Assembly (NCBI RefSeq): GCF_000474215.1
Contig: NZ_BAUC01000021.1
Coordinates: 62,001-126,000, forward strand
DNA length: 64,000 bases
Direction: 5' to 3'
DNA from: Edwardsiella hoshinae NBRC 105699 = ATCC 33379
Lineage (GTDB): Bacteria; Pseudomonadota; Gammaproteobacteria; Enterobacterales; Enterobacteriaceae
Position numbers and translations under genes: made by a program. The notes under the pieces were generated by a model, which had not been told where the DNA came from, did not search any database, and worked only from the letters and a program-made list of their open reading frames with translations. Shown here piece by piece: positions 27,952-37,847 of this stretch; position 1 is the first letter of the stretch, and every line of letters begins with the position of its first letter.

Positions 27952-28115
27952 GTTCGTACCCGGGAAATTGAAAACTTGACGGCTATATTAACACCCGCAG
28001 CCCCCTCGCGACGGGAAATGACGATGTTGAATCTAGGTGCCAACGCACGCCGGCAGCGAGTAAACTAGCCCATTACCCTATAATAATTAAAAGCTCGGCG
28101 GCATCGCCAGACACA
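27952..28115. other. Junction between the recombinase relic and the guaA block
   Basis: About 165 bases with no supported gene. No terminal inverted repeat or target duplication matching the other side of the island (25146-25238) was found by eye. Confidence 0.4.
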
Positions 28116-28146
28116 AAAACAAAAAAGCCCGCAGTGATGCGGGCTT
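28116..28146 (-). terminator. guaA terminator
   Basis: Read leftwards, AAGCCCGCA-TCAC-TGCGGGCTT followed by TTTTGTTTTTG, about 50 bases past the guaA stop. Confidence 0.9.
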
Positions 28147-28193
28147 AGCGGTGTTTTACGGCTTGTCCGTTCAGGCTGTTGCCAGACGCGAAA

Positions 28194-29771
28194 TCATTCC
28201 CACTCGATGGTGGCTGGCGGCTTACCGGAGATGTCGTACACCACGCGTGAGATGCCGTTGACTTCGTTGATGATACGGTTGGAGACGCGGCCCAGGAAGT
28301 CGTAAGGCAGATGCGCCCAGTGGGCGGTCATGAAATCGATGGTCTCTACCGCACGCAGCGAGACGACCCAGTCATATTTACGCCCATCGCCCATCACGCC
28401 GACAGAGCGTACCGGCAGGAAGACGGTAAAGGCCTGGCTGACCTTGTTATACAGGTCAGCCTTGTGCAGCTCTTCGATGAAGATGGCGTCGGCGCGGCGC
28501 AGCAGATCGCAGTACTCTTTCTTCACTTCCCCCAGCACGCGCACGCCCAGACCCGGTCCCGGGAACGGGTGGCGGTACAGCATGTCGTGCGGCAGACCCA
28601 GCGCCAAGCCGATCTTGCGCACTTCATCCTTAAACAGCTCCTTCAGCGGTTCAACCAGCCCCAGCTTCATCTCTTGCGGTAGGCCACCCACGTTGTGGTG
28701 CGACTTGATCACGTGCGCCTTACCGGTGGCGGAGGCGGCGGATTCGATCACATCTGGGTAGATGGTGCCCTGTGCCAGCCACTTGACCTGGGGCAACTTG
28801 GCGGCTTCTTCGTCGAACACCTCGACGAATACGCGACCAATAGTCTTACGCTTGGCTTCCGGGTCGGCGATGCCAGCCAGCGCGGAGAGGAAACGCGCTT
28901 CGGCGTTGACATGGATGATGTTCAGACCGAATTGGTTACCGAACATCGCCATCACCTGCTCGGCCTCGTTCAGACGCAACAGCCCGTTGTCGACGAAGAC
29001 ACAGGTCAGGCGCTTGCCGATGGCGCGATGCAGCAGCAATGCGGTCACGGAAGAGTCCACCCCACCAGACAGGCCCAGGATCACCTCATCGTCGCCGATC
29101 TGCTCACGCATACGCGCCACGGCGTCTTCGATGATGGTCGCCGGGGTCCACAGCGCGGCACAGCCGCAAATATCCAGCACGAAGCGCTCTAGCATACGCT
29201 GCCCCTGGTGGGTGTGAGTCACCTCCGGGTGGAACTGTACGCCGTAGAAACGCTTCTCGTCGTTCGCCATGATGGCAAACGGGCAGCTCTCGGTGCTGGC
29301 GATGGTGGTGAAGTCAGCCGGAATGGCGGTCACCTTGTCACCGTGGCTCATCCATACATCCAATACGGCCTTGCCATCATCGCTGAGGGAGTCCTGAATG
29401 CCGTCGAACAGTCGGCTGTGCGCCGTGATCTCTACCTTGGCATAGCCGAACTCACGCTCGGTGGAGCTTTCTACTCGACCGCCCATCTGCATGGCCATGG
29501 TCTGCATGCCGTAGCAGACGCCCAGTACCGGGACGCCAGCCTGGAACACATACTCCGGCGCGCGCGGGCTGCCGGCCTCGGTGGTGCTCTCCGGGCCGCC
29601 AGACAGGATGATGCCGCTCGGGTTGAAGTCACGGATCTGCGCTTCACTGACATCCCATGCCCACAGCTCGCAGTAAACGCCGATTTCACGCACGCGACGG
29701 GCCAATAACTGGGTGTACTGTGAACCGAAATCCAGGATCAGAATGCGGTCTTGATGAATATTTTGCGTCAT
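28194..29771 (-). CDS. guaA: GMP synthase (glutamine-hydrolysing)
   Basis: 525 residues, same length as E. coli GuaA. It makes GMP from XMP, ATP and glutamine. The N-terminal glutamine amidotransferase has its nucleophile Cys in [13 protein letters not shown] and His/Glu in [11 protein letters not shown]. The ATP-pyrophosphatase domain has the P-loop [16 protein letters not shown]. The C-terminal dimerisation domain ends [12 protein letters not shown]. It is the second gene of the guaBA operon, 84 bases after guaB. Hairpin termination follows. Confidence 0.98.
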   Translation of the reverse strand: MTQNIHQDRILILDFGSQYTQLLARRVREIGVYCELWAWDVSEAQIRDFNPSGIILSGGPESTTEAGSPRAPEYVFQAGVPVLGVCYGMQTMAMQMGGRVESSTEREFGYAKVEITAHSRLFDGIQDSLSDDGKAVLDVWMSHGDKVTAIPADFTTIASTESCPFAIMANDEKRFYGVQFHPEVTHTHQGQRMLERFVLDICGCAALWTPATIIEDAVARMREQIGDDEVILGLSGGVDSSVTALLLHRAIGKRLTCVFVDNGLLRLNEAEQVMAMFGNQFGLNIIHVNAEARFLSALAGIADPEAKRKTIGRVFVEVFDEEAAKLPQVKWLAQGTIYPDVIESAASATGKAHVIKSHHNVGGLPQEMKLGLVEPLKELFKDEVRKIGLALGLPHDMLYRHPFPGPGLGVRVLGEVKKEYCDLLRRADAIFIEELHKADLYNKVSQAFTVFLPVRSVGVMGDGRKYDWVVSLRAVETIDFMTAHWAHLPYDFLGRVSNRIINEVNGISRVVYDISGKPPATIEWE

Positions 29772-29855
29772 TGAGTGGCTCTATATTGGCAAATTGAACG
29801 GGCAAAACGGTACAAACTCAGTGGGCCAAGCAAATGCCTGGCCCGGCTCGCCGGA

Positions 29856-31322
29856 TTATGAACCCAGGCGGTAGTTGGGTGATTCTTTAGTAATGGTCAC
29901 GTCATGCACGTGGCTTTCCTGAATGCCGGAGCCCGTGATGCGGACGAATTGCGCCTTGGTACGCAGCTCATCGATGGTCGCACAGCCGGTCAGTCCCATG
30001 CAGGAACGTAGGCCGCCCATCTGCTGATGGACGATCTCTTTCAGACGGCCCTTATAGGCCACGCGCCCTTCGATGCCTTCCGGCACCAACTTATCGGCGG
30101 CGTTATCGCTCTGGAAGTAACGATCGGAGGAGCCCTTAGACATCGCGCCCAGCGAGCCCATGCCACGGTAAGATTTAAAAGAGCGCCCCTGATACAGTTC
30201 GATCTCGCCCGGGGACTCTTCGGTTCCGGCCAACATCGAGCCAACCATGACGCAGGAGGCACCGGCAGCCAGCGCCTTGGCGATGTCGCCGGAGAAGCGG
30301 ATGCCGCCATCGGCGATCACCGGGATCCCCGTGCCCTCCAGAGCGGCGACGGCGTCAGACACGGCGGTGATCTGCGGTACCCCGACACCGGTGACGATAC
30401 GGGTGGTACAGATGGAGCCCGGACCGATACCCACTTTCACCGCGTTGACGCCAGCGTCGGCCAGTGCCTTGGCACCGGCGGCGGTGGCGACGTTACCGCC
30501 GATGATCTGCAACTGCGGGAACTTGGCGCGCGTCTCGCGAATACGCTGCAACACACCTTCGGAATGACCGTGTGAGGAATCGATCAGCAACACGTCGACA
30601 CCGGCCTCCACCAGGGCGGCAATGCGCTCTTCGTTACCGGCACCGGCACCGACGGCGGCACCGACACGCAAGCGACCGTGTTCATCCTTACAGGCGTTCG
30701 GTTTACGCTCAGCCTTCTGGAAATCTTTTACTGTGATCATGCCGCGCAGATGGAAGTGATCATCCACCACCAGCGCCTTCTCAACGCGCTTCTCGTGCAT
30801 ACGTTGCAGTACCACTTCGCGGGCCTCACCCTCTTTCACCGTCACCAGACGCGCTTTCGGCGTCATCACGGCGGTCACCGGCAGATCCAGATCGGTCACG
30901 AAACGCACGTCGCGGCCGGTAATGATCCCCACCAGTTCATTGTCTTCGGTCACCACCGGGTAGCCGGCAAAGCCGTTACGCTCGGTGAGCGCCTTGACTT
31001 CGCGCAATGTGGTGGTCGGCGTGACGGTCTGCGGATCGGTGACGACGCCGGACTCGTGCTTCTTCACTCGGCGCACTTCATCGGCTTGGCGCTCGATGGA
31101 CATGTTCTTATGGATAAAGCCAATGCCGCCTTCCTGTGCCAGGGCAATCGCCAGGCGTGCCTCGGTGACGGTATCCATCGCGGCGGACAACATCGGAATA
31201 TTCAGGCGGATAGAGGCAGTCAGCTGAGTGCCAAGTTCGGCGGTATTCGGCAGAACGGTAGAATGGGCGGGAACTAAGAGAACGTCGTCGAACGTCAGGG
31301 CTTCTTTAACAATACGTAGCAT
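29856..31322 (-). CDS. guaB: Inosine-5'-monophosphate dehydrogenase
   Basis: 488 residues from the ATG at 31322 ([20 protein letters not shown]), matching E. coli; the frame to 31352 is an artefact. It oxidises IMP to XMP with NAD, the first committed step to GMP. The TIM barrel is interrupted by two CBS domains (about 95-205; [20 protein letters not shown]). The catalytic Cys is in [13 protein letters not shown] (about 305), and the mobile flap follows with [18 protein letters not shown]. First gene of guaBA, divergent from xseA with 170 bases between. Confidence 0.98.
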   Translation of the reverse strand: MLRIVKEALTFDDVLLVPAHSTVLPNTAELGTQLTASIRLNIPMLSAAMDTVTEARLAIALAQEGGIGFIHKNMSIERQADEVRRVKKHESGVVTDPQTVTPTTTLREVKALTERNGFAGYPVVTEDNELVGIITGRDVRFVTDLDLPVTAVMTPKARLVTVKEGEAREVVLQRMHEKRVEKALVVDDHFHLRGMITVKDFQKAERKPNACKDEHGRLRVGAAVGAGAGNEERIAALVEAGVDVLLIDSSHGHSEGVLQRIRETRAKFPQLQIIGGNVATAAGAKALADAGVNAVKVGIGPGSICTTRIVTGVGVPQITAVSDAVAALEGTGIPVIADGGIRFSGDIAKALAAGASCVMVGSMLAGTEESPGEIELYQGRSFKSYRGMGSLGAMSKGSSDRYFQSDNAADKLVPEGIEGRVAYKGRLKEIVHQQMGGLRSCMGLTGCATIDELRTKAQFVRITGSGIQESHVHDVTITKESPNYRLGS

Positions 31323-31375
31323 GAGCAATATCTCACCAGAGTGGAAGGTCAAACCAGATTTAATATTGCCGCGGC

Positions 31376-31381
31376 ATTATA
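31376..31381 (-). promoter_or_regulatory. Likely -10 element of the guaBA promoter
   Basis: A perfect TATAAT on the minus strand about 55 bases before the guaB start. The -35 is not obvious (GGAGGC at the right spacing). E. coli guaB also has a strong TATAAT next to factor-binding sites; those sites were not resolved here. Confidence 0.5.
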
Positions 31382-31493
31382 CAGGCCGGAATCGGTTGCC
31401 TCCAGCATTTTTTTCAAAAATATCTTGCGATGCATGGTCATGCATGTAGTATCGACTAATTAACAGTATGATTTTAAGTTTGATCTAGGTCAC

Positions 31494-32879
31494 ATGACGC
31501 AGCCTGTTACCCCCACCATCTTTACCGTCAGCCGGTTGAACCAGACCGTGCGCCAACTGTTGGAGCTGGAGATGGGGCAGATCTGGCTGTCAGCCGAAAT
31601 CTCCAACTTCTCCCAACCCGCCTCCGGCCACTGGTACTTTACCCTCAAGGATGACAAAGCTCAGGTGCGTTGCGCCATGTTCCGCAACAGCAATCGACGT
31701 GTCACCTTCCGCCCGCAGAATGGCCAACAAGTACTGGTTCGAGCCAGCATCACCCTGTACGAACCGCGCGGCGACTATCAACTGATCGCCGAGAGCATGC
31801 AACCCGCCGGCGATGGCCTGTTGCAGCAGCAATTCGAGGCACTCAAGCAACGTCTGCAAGCCGAAGGACTGTTCGACATCCGCCATAAACAGCCCTTGCC
31901 GCAACCGGCACGTTGCGTCGGGGTGATCACCTCGGCCAGCGGGGCGGCACTGCACGATGTGCTGCATGTGCTGCGCCGGCGCGATCCGGCCTTACCGGTG
32001 GTGATCTACCCCAGCGCGGTGCAAGGGGCCGAGGCGCCCATGCAGTTAGTTGGCGCCATCGAACGCGCCAACCAACGGGCGGAGTGTGACGTTTTGATCG
32101 TCGGACGCGGTGGCGGATCGCTGGAAGATCTATGGAGTTTTAACGACGAACGGGTGGCGCGGGCGATCTTCGCTAGCCGTATCCCCATCGTCAGCGCTGT
32201 AGGGCACGAGACCGACGTCAGCATCGCCGACTTTGTCGCCGATCTGCGCGCGCCGACCCCCTCGGCGGCGGCGGAGGTGGTCAGCCGTAACCGTGATGAG
32301 TTACTACGTCGCCTAATGAGTCAACGTCAGCGCCTAGAGATGGCACTGGACTACACCCTGGCGCGCCAGCGTCAACGCCTGCAACAGTGGCACCACCGCC
32401 TGGCGCAACAGCATCCTCAACTGCGCCTAGCGCGTCAACAGGCACAGTTGCTCGTTCTGCGCCGCCGTCTGGCGCAAGCCATGGATACCCGTCTGCGCCT
32501 GGCGGAACGGCGTTGGCGCCATGCTGCCGAACGCCTCGCCCAACACTCGCCGCAACATAATCTGCGTAACCAGGCCTACCAGTTACAACAGTTGCGCCAC
32601 CGCTTAGAAAGCCAACTACAACGGCGCATGGCTGAACAGCACGAACACTTCGCCACCCTGTGCGCCCGCCTCGAAGGGGTCAGCCCTCTGGCCACGCTGG
32701 CGCGCGGCTTTAGCGTCACCCAGTGCGCCGATGGCCACGTACTACGCCGACGGGCTCAGGTCGCCGTGGGTGACGTGCTACGCACGCGCCTGGAGGATGG
32801 CTGGATCGAGAGCCAAGTGACGGGGAGCGCGCCGCTCACGCCTCGCCGCCGCCAGCGTAAACCGCACGATAAAACCTAA
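31494..32879 (+). CDS. xseA: Exodeoxyribonuclease VII large subunit
   Basis: 461 residues (E. coli 456). With small XseB subunits it degrades single-stranded DNA from both ends. The N-terminal OB-fold (about 10-105; [20 protein letters not shown]) binds DNA. The catalytic middle domain has [35 protein letters not shown] and [21 protein letters not shown] long basic Q/R-rich coiled coil follows (about 275-400), and the C-terminus holds [12 protein letters not shown]. Divergent from guaB as in E. coli. Unlike E. coli, the next genes are the nrf operon, convergent with it. Confidence 0.97.
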   Translation: MTQPVTPTIFTVSRLNQTVRQLLELEMGQIWLSAEISNFSQPASGHWYFTLKDDKAQVRCAMFRNSNRRVTFRPQNGQQVLVRASITLYEPRGDYQLIAESMQPAGDGLLQQQFEALKQRLQAEGLFDIRHKQPLPQPARCVGVITSASGAALHDVLHVLRRRDPALPVVIYPSAVQGAEAPMQLVGAIERANQRAECDVLIVGRGGGSLEDLWSFNDERVARAIFASRIPIVSAVGHETDVSIADFVADLRAPTPSAAAEVVSRNRDELLRRLMSQRQRLEMALDYTLARQRQRLQQWHHRLAQQHPQLRLARQQAQLLVLRRRLAQAMDTRLRLAERRWRHAAERLAQHSPQHNLRNQAYQLQQLRHRLESQLQRRMAEQHEHFATLCARLEGVSPLATLARGFSVTQCADGHVLRRRAQVAVGDVLRTRLEDGWIESQVTGSAPLTPRRRQRKPHDKT

Positions 32880-32903
32880 CGCCGTGCCCGACCGGCAGCG
32901 TAT

Positions 32904-33488
32904 TCAGCGCGAGCGCGCCTGCGCTAGCTGGCGAGCGATGGCGATAGCTTCGATCAACCGCGGACGATTGATGCGTGGCGAGCCACCGTCCAGTAGACGC
33001 TGCCAGAGGGCGATCGCCTGGAGGTAATCCGCCTGTCTAAAGGCCTCCTGCGCCAACAACATCAAGGCAGAAACCTCTTGCGCATCTAAACGTAGCGCCG
33101 CCGCCACATCGGCCCGCGCCGATGCGGTCATACGTTGCCCGGCGGCATAGTAGTGCGCCGTCGCCCGCGCCGCTAGCAACTCGGCGTTATCACCGCGTAG
33201 CTGTAACGCCTGATCGTAGGCACGCAAAGCCGCACGATACTCGCTGCGCTCCAGGTAGCGCTGCCCTAAGGCCGCCCACGCCGCGCTATCTTGCAGCGCC
33301 GCACGCACCGCCAACCAGCGCTGAACCAGTTGCGGATCGGCCACTTGCCGGGAGGCCTCCTGCGCCGCTTCCTGCTGCTGATGTTGCGCCTGCCACACCA
33401 AACTGCCCCGCCCGCTCAGTCCATACAACAACGACGCCAGCAATACGGCCAACGTCGGCCAGAAGAGTGCATGTCCCCCGACTTTCAT
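32904..33488 (-). CDS. nrfG: NrfG, TPR subunit of the haem lyase for NrfA maturation
   Basis: 194 residues from the ATG at 33488, which overlaps the nrfF stop as TGATG; E. coli NrfG is 198. One N-terminal membrane span (about 8-24, LFWPTLAVLLASLLYGL) is followed by a tetratricopeptide-repeat domain (WAALGQRYLERSEYRAALRA; ALMLLAQEAFRQADYLQAI). In E. coli NrfG helps the NrfEF lyase attach the special haem at the CWSCK motif of NrfA by presenting the NrfA C-terminus. Last gene of the operon, convergent with xseA with only 24 bases between. Confidence 0.9.
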   Translation of the reverse strand: MKVGGHALFWPTLAVLLASLLYGLSGRGSLVWQAQHQQQEAAQEASRQVADPQLVQRWLAVRAALQDSAAWAALGQRYLERSEYRAALRAYDQALQLRGDNAELLAARATAHYYAAGQRMTASARADVAAALRLDAQEVSALMLLAQEAFRQADYLQAIALWQRLLDGGSPRINRPRLIEAIAIARQLAQARSR

Positions 33489-33877
33489 CACCGCCTCCGC
33501 CATAAGCCGAACAGAATCAACGCTAACAACAGTGGCGGCAGCCCCCATAGCGGCAGCGTATAGCGATGGATAGCTGGTTGATAGCGCACGAACTCGCCAT
33601 AACGCGCCGTCATAAAGTCGACGATCTGCGTCTCACTCTGCCCCTGCGCCACCCGGCGGAACACCTCATGACGCATCGCGACGGCCACCGGCGCGTTTGA
33701 CTCTAACAGGTTTTGATTCTGGCACTGGGGGCAGCGCAGCTGGGCGGCGATGGCTAATCCCTGCTCGCGCGCCTGCGGCGTCGGGAACTCCCAGGTATCC
33801 ACCACCTGCGCCGACAGCGGGCCCGCTAGGGCCAGCCACAACCCACTCGCTCTCCAGAACATCGCCACCATACGCAT
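33488..33877 (-). CDS. nrfF: NrfF, CcmH-like thioredox subunit of the NrfA haem lyase
   Basis: 129 residues (E. coli 127). Signal sequence (LWLALAGPLSAQ), then the CcmH/NrfF signature LRCPQCQNQNLLESNAPVA with the redox Cys pair (RCPQC), and one C-terminal membrane anchor (LPLWGLPPLLLALILFGLW). It probably reduces the apocytochrome cysteines before haem ligation. The ATG at 33877 overlaps the nrfE stop as TGATG. The longer frame to 34021 is an artefact within nrfE. Confidence 0.93.
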   Translation of the reverse strand: MRMVAMFWRASGLWLALAGPLSAQVVDTWEFPTPQAREQGLAIAAQLRCPQCQNQNLLESNAPVAVAMRHEVFRRVAQGQSETQIVDFMTARYGEFVRYQPAIHRYTLPLWGLPPLLLALILFGLWRRR

Positions 33878-35556
33878 CAACGTCGTCCTCCTTTCACCAG
33901 GCACAGCAGTGTCCCAACGATCATCAGGATCGTCCCGGTGCCGACCCAGCGGATCCACTGGCGTAGATAGAGACGGAACGCATAGCGCGAGCCCTGTTTT
34001 TCCGCCATCAAGCCATACCAATCGTAACGCCAGCCCCAGGCGATGCCGGGCTCAAACATCGCCTGATGACGGGCCAGGTAGTAACGCCGCTCCGGGTAGA
34101 GACGCGCCACCTGTCGTCCCCCATGCCATACCGTGATCTCCCCTCGCTCGGCGGTATAGTTGCTGCGGGCGAACTGCGTCACCCCCAGGAAAGTAAAACG
34201 ATAGGCGTCTAACTGTACCGACTCGCCGGGTGCCAACACCACGCTGCGCTCCTGCTGCCCACTGGCGTAGGCCGCGATCCCCAGCGCGCACAACAACGCC
34301 CCCAGATGCGCCAAACGGACACCCGCCGCCAACGGATGGCGCAAGCCACGATAGAGCATCAACGTCAACGCCAGCAGGGCGAAGGGCAACAATACGCTAT
34401 TGAAATAGGGCGCCCCGACCGAGATACGCCCCCATCCCAACAAGCCATACAGCATCGGATAGAGCGTGCCCAACAGCACGATCAAGGTGGCCGCGCTAAA
34501 TAGCCACAGCACGCCCAATAAGGATGGGGCGGGGGCGACCGCCTCTCGTTTCAGGCGCCCGGCATACAAGGCGTACAACGTCAATGCGCCGACGGAGAGG
34601 CCGCCAAATAGCAGCAATAAGCCCAGCGCCCGCGCCGCATCCAAAGCGAAGGCATGTACCGACAGCAAGACACCGGAACGGACAATCAACGTTCCCATCA
34701 GGGTAAATACCAACGAGGCCAAAGCCAGCAACAGCGACCAGTGCGCCAATGCACCTGTGCGCCGAGTCACGTTCAGACTATGCACTAAGGCGGTGGCCGT
34801 CAGCCAAGGCAGTAGCGAGGCATTCTCGACCGGATCCCAGAACCAGAATCCCCCCCAGCCCAGTTCGCTATAAGCCCACCATGAGCCCAACAGAATGCCG
34901 CCCGTCAGGCAGCCCCAGGAGAGCAACAGCCAGCGCCAGCAACCATCAGCCATCGCTGACGCCGTCTGATACGCCAACAGACCGCCCAGCAAACGAGCGG
35001 CGCAGAGCGCCAAACCGGCATAGCCCAGGTAGAGTAACGGCGGATGGAAGATCAGCCCGGGATGCTGCAACATCGGGTTGAGATCTCGCCCCTGTAGTGG
35101 CGCGGGAAACTGGCGGGCGAACGGATCGCCCAGGGTGACGATAAACAGCAAGAAGGCGGCGATCATCAGCGCCATCACTCCCAGGGTATAGTCGCGCGCC
35201 AGCGTCGCCTGTCGGCGCGCGCCCCAGGCGAATAATGCACTCCAGCCAGCCAAACACAACAGCCACAACAGCAGCGAACCTTCGTGCCCTCCCCAGGCGG
35301 CGGCTAGCTTCAGCCCCCAGGCCAGCGCCGCATGGCTATGCTGCGCCACATAGCGCAGGGAAAAATCATCTGCCAGCAGAGCCAGTAACAGCAGCAGAAA
35401 GGCAACCAGCACCAGTCCCCCTTGCGCCCATGCCCAGCACCGAGGATGCCACGCCGGCAAGCGACGCGCTAAGACGAGACCGCGCAACGCCGCTAGTAAA
35501 CTGACACACAGCGCCAACAAGAGGGTGAAGAAGCCCAGTTCAGGCCACCACAGCAT
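33877..35556 (-). CDS. nrfE: NrfE, CcmF-like haem lyase subunit
   Basis: 559 residues (E. coli 552) with about 14 predicted spans. The tryptophan-rich WWD-type motif that handles haem is seen in GGFWFWDPVENASLLPW (about 232-250). Conserved His-bearing loops include HSHAALAWGLKLAAAWGGHE and GLIFHPPLLYLGYAG. With NrfF and NrfG it forms the lyase that attaches haem to the lysine-ligated CWSCK site of NrfA. It lies 33 bases after nrfD in the operon. Confidence 0.95.
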   Translation of the reverse strand: MLWWPELGFFTLLLALCVSLLAALRGLVLARRLPAWHPRCWAWAQGGLVLVAFLLLLLALLADDFSLRYVAQHSHAALAWGLKLAAAWGGHEGSLLLWLLCLAGWSALFAWGARRQATLARDYTLGVMALMIAAFLLFIVTLGDPFARQFPAPLQGRDLNPMLQHPGLIFHPPLLYLGYAGLALCAARLLGGLLAYQTASAMADGCWRWLLLSWGCLTGGILLGSWWAYSELGWGGFWFWDPVENASLLPWLTATALVHSLNVTRRTGALAHWSLLLALASLVFTLMGTLIVRSGVLLSVHAFALDAARALGLLLLFGGLSVGALTLYALYAGRLKREAVAPAPSLLGVLWLFSAATLIVLLGTLYPMLYGLLGWGRISVGAPYFNSVLLPFALLALTLMLYRGLRHPLAAGVRLAHLGALLCALGIAAYASGQQERSVVLAPGESVQLDAYRFTFLGVTQFARSNYTAERGEITVWHGGRQVARLYPERRYYLARHQAMFEPGIAWGWRYDWYGLMAEKQGSRYAFRLYLRQWIRWVGTGTILMIVGTLLCLVKGGRR

Positions 35557-35589
35557 GCCGTCTCCTTAGTCGCGAGGCGTGTGCCATAC

Positions 35590-36540
35590 TCAAGCGACAG
35601 TCAGTTGGCCGGCATACAGCACGAAGAAGCGTAACAGCAGCACCCCACACAGGGTCAGCCCCGCGCCCCACAGAATGCGCCGCGCCTCGCTCCAGCGCTG
35701 GTAGCCCTGCACCCACTGTGGCGCGACCATTCCCAGCCCCACGACCCCCAGCCAAAACCACCCGCTCCAGAAGCCTCCATCCACCACGCTGTGAAAGGCG
35801 CGCGCCTTGCCCTCATCCCCTAACGCCAGACCGATCAGGAAGGCCGCCAGCAAGAAGATCTCCAGCCAGACGATAGGCCGTTCGACGCGATGCAGGAAGC
35901 GCCGCTCCCGATGCCCCGCCTCTCCGTGCCCCCAGCGCCCCAGCGAGGCAAGCAGCGCCACCGCCACGCCGGAGGAGAGGCCGGAAAACAGAAACAGCGC
36001 AGGCAACAACGGGTGATTCAGCATCGGATACGACTTCAGCGCCGACAGCAGGAAACCGGTGTAGGCGCCCAGCAGGATCGCCAGCACCAGTAAGAGGGTC
36101 TCCAAGGGGCGTAAGGCGGCATGCAGGCGTGCCAGCCAACGTGGCAACCACACCGCGCGCGGCAACCAACGATGTTGCAAGGCACTCAGCTCGCTATGGA
36201 ACACCAATGCCAGCCACACCAATAGCGCCAGCATGTAGATCTGAAACAGCATGACCCCCATCGACATCACCGAGGTCAGGCTGTAGTGCAGCATCAACGT
36301 CCAGAATGTCCAGGGACGCGCCAGATGGAAGATCAAGATCAACAGCCCCAACATGACCGAGCCGGGCGCCAGCCATAAGGTGACGCGCATCAGCGCGCTC
36401 TGACTCTCCCCAGCTCCCGGCGTGCTACGACGCAGCACGATCGCCAAGACCACCAGCCCCGAGGAGATACCGATCAGAAACAGGTACACGGCGATCGGCC
36501 AGTCCCACACTAGCGACGGAAAATGAAACGGCGATGTCAT
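35590..36540 (-). CDS. nrfD: NrfD, membrane quinol-oxidising subunit
   Basis: 316 residues with eight or nine predicted spans, a member of the NrfD/PsrC family. WDWPIAVYLFLIGISSGLVV at the N-terminus and the following spans match. It oxidises menaquinol and passes electrons to the iron-sulfur protein NrfC, then NrfB and NrfA. Start ATG 36540 overlaps the nrfC stop by four bases (ATGA). Confidence 0.94.
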   Translation of the reverse strand: MTSPFHFPSLVWDWPIAVYLFLIGISSGLVVLAIVLRRSTPGAGESQSALMRVTLWLAPGSVMLGLLILIFHLARPWTFWTLMLHYSLTSVMSMGVMLFQIYMLALLVWLALVFHSELSALQHRWLPRAVWLPRWLARLHAALRPLETLLLVLAILLGAYTGFLLSALKSYPMLNHPLLPALFLFSGLSSGVAVALLASLGRWGHGEAGHRERRFLHRVERPIVWLEIFLLAAFLIGLALGDEGKARAFHSVVDGGFWSGWFWLGVVGLGMVAPQWVQGYQRWSEARRILWGAGLTLCGVLLLRFFVLYAGQLTVA

Positions 36541-37208
36541 TGCGTCACCTCCCCGTAACGAAATGGTATACGATACAGCTTGGGACGGGTGCCGAGCGCT
36601 AACTTGTAGCGATAGGTCGGCTGGCTACGCAGCAGGCGACTCACGGTGCTGTTGGGATCGTCCAGGTTGCCAAAGGTCAACGCCTGGGTCGGGCAGGCCA
36701 GCACGCAGGCTGGCGCCTTCCCCGCCTTCAGGTTGGTCTTGCGACAGAAGTCGCACTTATCCGCCGTCTTGCTGACCGGGTGGATAAAGCGCACCCGGTA
36801 AGGACAGGCGGCGATACAGTACTGACAGCCGACGCACAGATCGGCATCGACGTCGATGATGCCGCTAGCGGCATCGCGAAACGACGCCCCCGTCGGACAG
36901 ACCTCGACGCAAGGTGGCGAGTCACAATGCTGGCAGGAGTGGCGAAAGAAACGGTACTTCACCTCGGGGAAACGACCGATGGGGTCGCTGCGCAGGATCT
37001 CCAGACGGGAGACGCCCGCCGGTACCTGATTGACCTCGCGACACGCCTCCATACACGCGCTACAACCGATACAGCGCGTCTCGTCATACACCATTCCCAG
37101 CCGGACGCCCTGTGACGTCGTCGTAGCGGCTACCACCCGCGGCAAGATGCCGCCGGACAGGGCCATTGCCCCCACCCCGGCGATAAAGCGGCGACGCGAG
37201 CAACTCAT
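36537..37208 (-). CDS. nrfC: NrfC, periplasmic 4[4Fe-4S] ferredoxin-like subunit
   Basis: 223 residues (E. coli 223). A twin-arginine export signal, MSCSRRRFIAGVGAMALSGG, shows that it is folded before secretion. Four cysteine clusters follow: CIGCSACMEAC, CQHCDSPPCVEVCP, CVGCQYCIAACP and CDFCRK...CVLACP. It relays electrons from NrfD to NrfB. Overlaps nrfB by four bases at its start and nrfD by four at its end. Confidence 0.96.
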   Translation of the reverse strand: MSCSRRRFIAGVGAMALSGGILPRVVAATTTSQGVRLGMVYDETRCIGCSACMEACREVNQVPAGVSRLEILRSDPIGRFPEVKYRFFRHSCQHCDSPPCVEVCPTGASFRDAASGIIDVDADLCVGCQYCIAACPYRVRFIHPVSKTADKCDFCRKTNLKAGKAPACVLACPTQALTFGNLDDPNSTVSRLLRSQPTYRYKLALGTRPKLYRIPFRYGEVTQ

Positions 37209-37804
37209 GGCTGTGGCTCCTTAGCCGGCGTTGCCGACGGCAGGGTCAACGTCACCGCCGCGCCATCGAAGGCCGGGTTATTCTGCTGCTGGCGGTGGCA
37301 ATCGACGCACAGCGTGATACGCGCACGCTCGCTCAACCGGATGACCGGATCGACGGCAGGATGGGCGCGATGACAGGCGGCGCAGGTGACATTCGTCAGA
37401 TGCACGTCATGCGGCCAGAAGGCCTTCTGTAGCTTCTCCGGCAGGTGACAGGAGAGGCACACACTGTTCTGCTGTGCCGCACTGTGACCATCGCGGTTGA
37501 AGCGCATCACATCCGGCGCGCCATCGCGATGCGTCTCCAACGACACATTACCGTGACAGTTGGTGCAACTGATGGCCTGTTGGCTATTGGGGTTCAACTC
37601 CTGCGCGTGACGCCCATGCAGGGCATCCTGCGGCTGTTTATGACAATCCAGGCAAGCCTGGTTCGGGTCGCGTTGCGCCGCGACCTCCGCCGAGGCGGCC
37701 GACACGGCACCGGGCGTAGCCTGCGCTACGGCCAATGATGGGGCAGTCAGCGCCAGACTTCCGAGCAGCACCCCAACGCTAAAAAACGAACGCAGTCGGT
37801 TCAT
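37205..37804 (-). CDS. nrfB: NrfB, pentahaem electron carrier
   Basis: 199 residues from the ATG at 37804 (MNRLRSFFSVGVLLGSLALT), a signal peptide; the frame to 37822 adds six unlikely residues. Five CxxCH haem motifs are present in order: CLDCH, CTNCH, CLSCH, CAACH and CVDCH. It carries electrons to NrfA. It begins 43 bases after nrfA. Confidence 0.95.
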   Translation of the reverse strand: MNRLRSFFSVGVLLGSLALTAPSLAVAQATPGAVSAASAEVAAQRDPNQACLDCHKQPQDALHGRHAQELNPNSQQAISCTNCHGNVSLETHRDGAPDVMRFNRDGHSAAQQNSVCLSCHLPEKLQKAFWPHDVHLTNVTCAACHRAHPAVDPVIRLSERARITLCVDCHRQQQNNPAFDGAAVTLTLPSATPAKEPQP

Positions 37805-37847
37805 GATGACTCCATCTGCCATGCCCCGCTAACGCGGGGCCGTGGGG

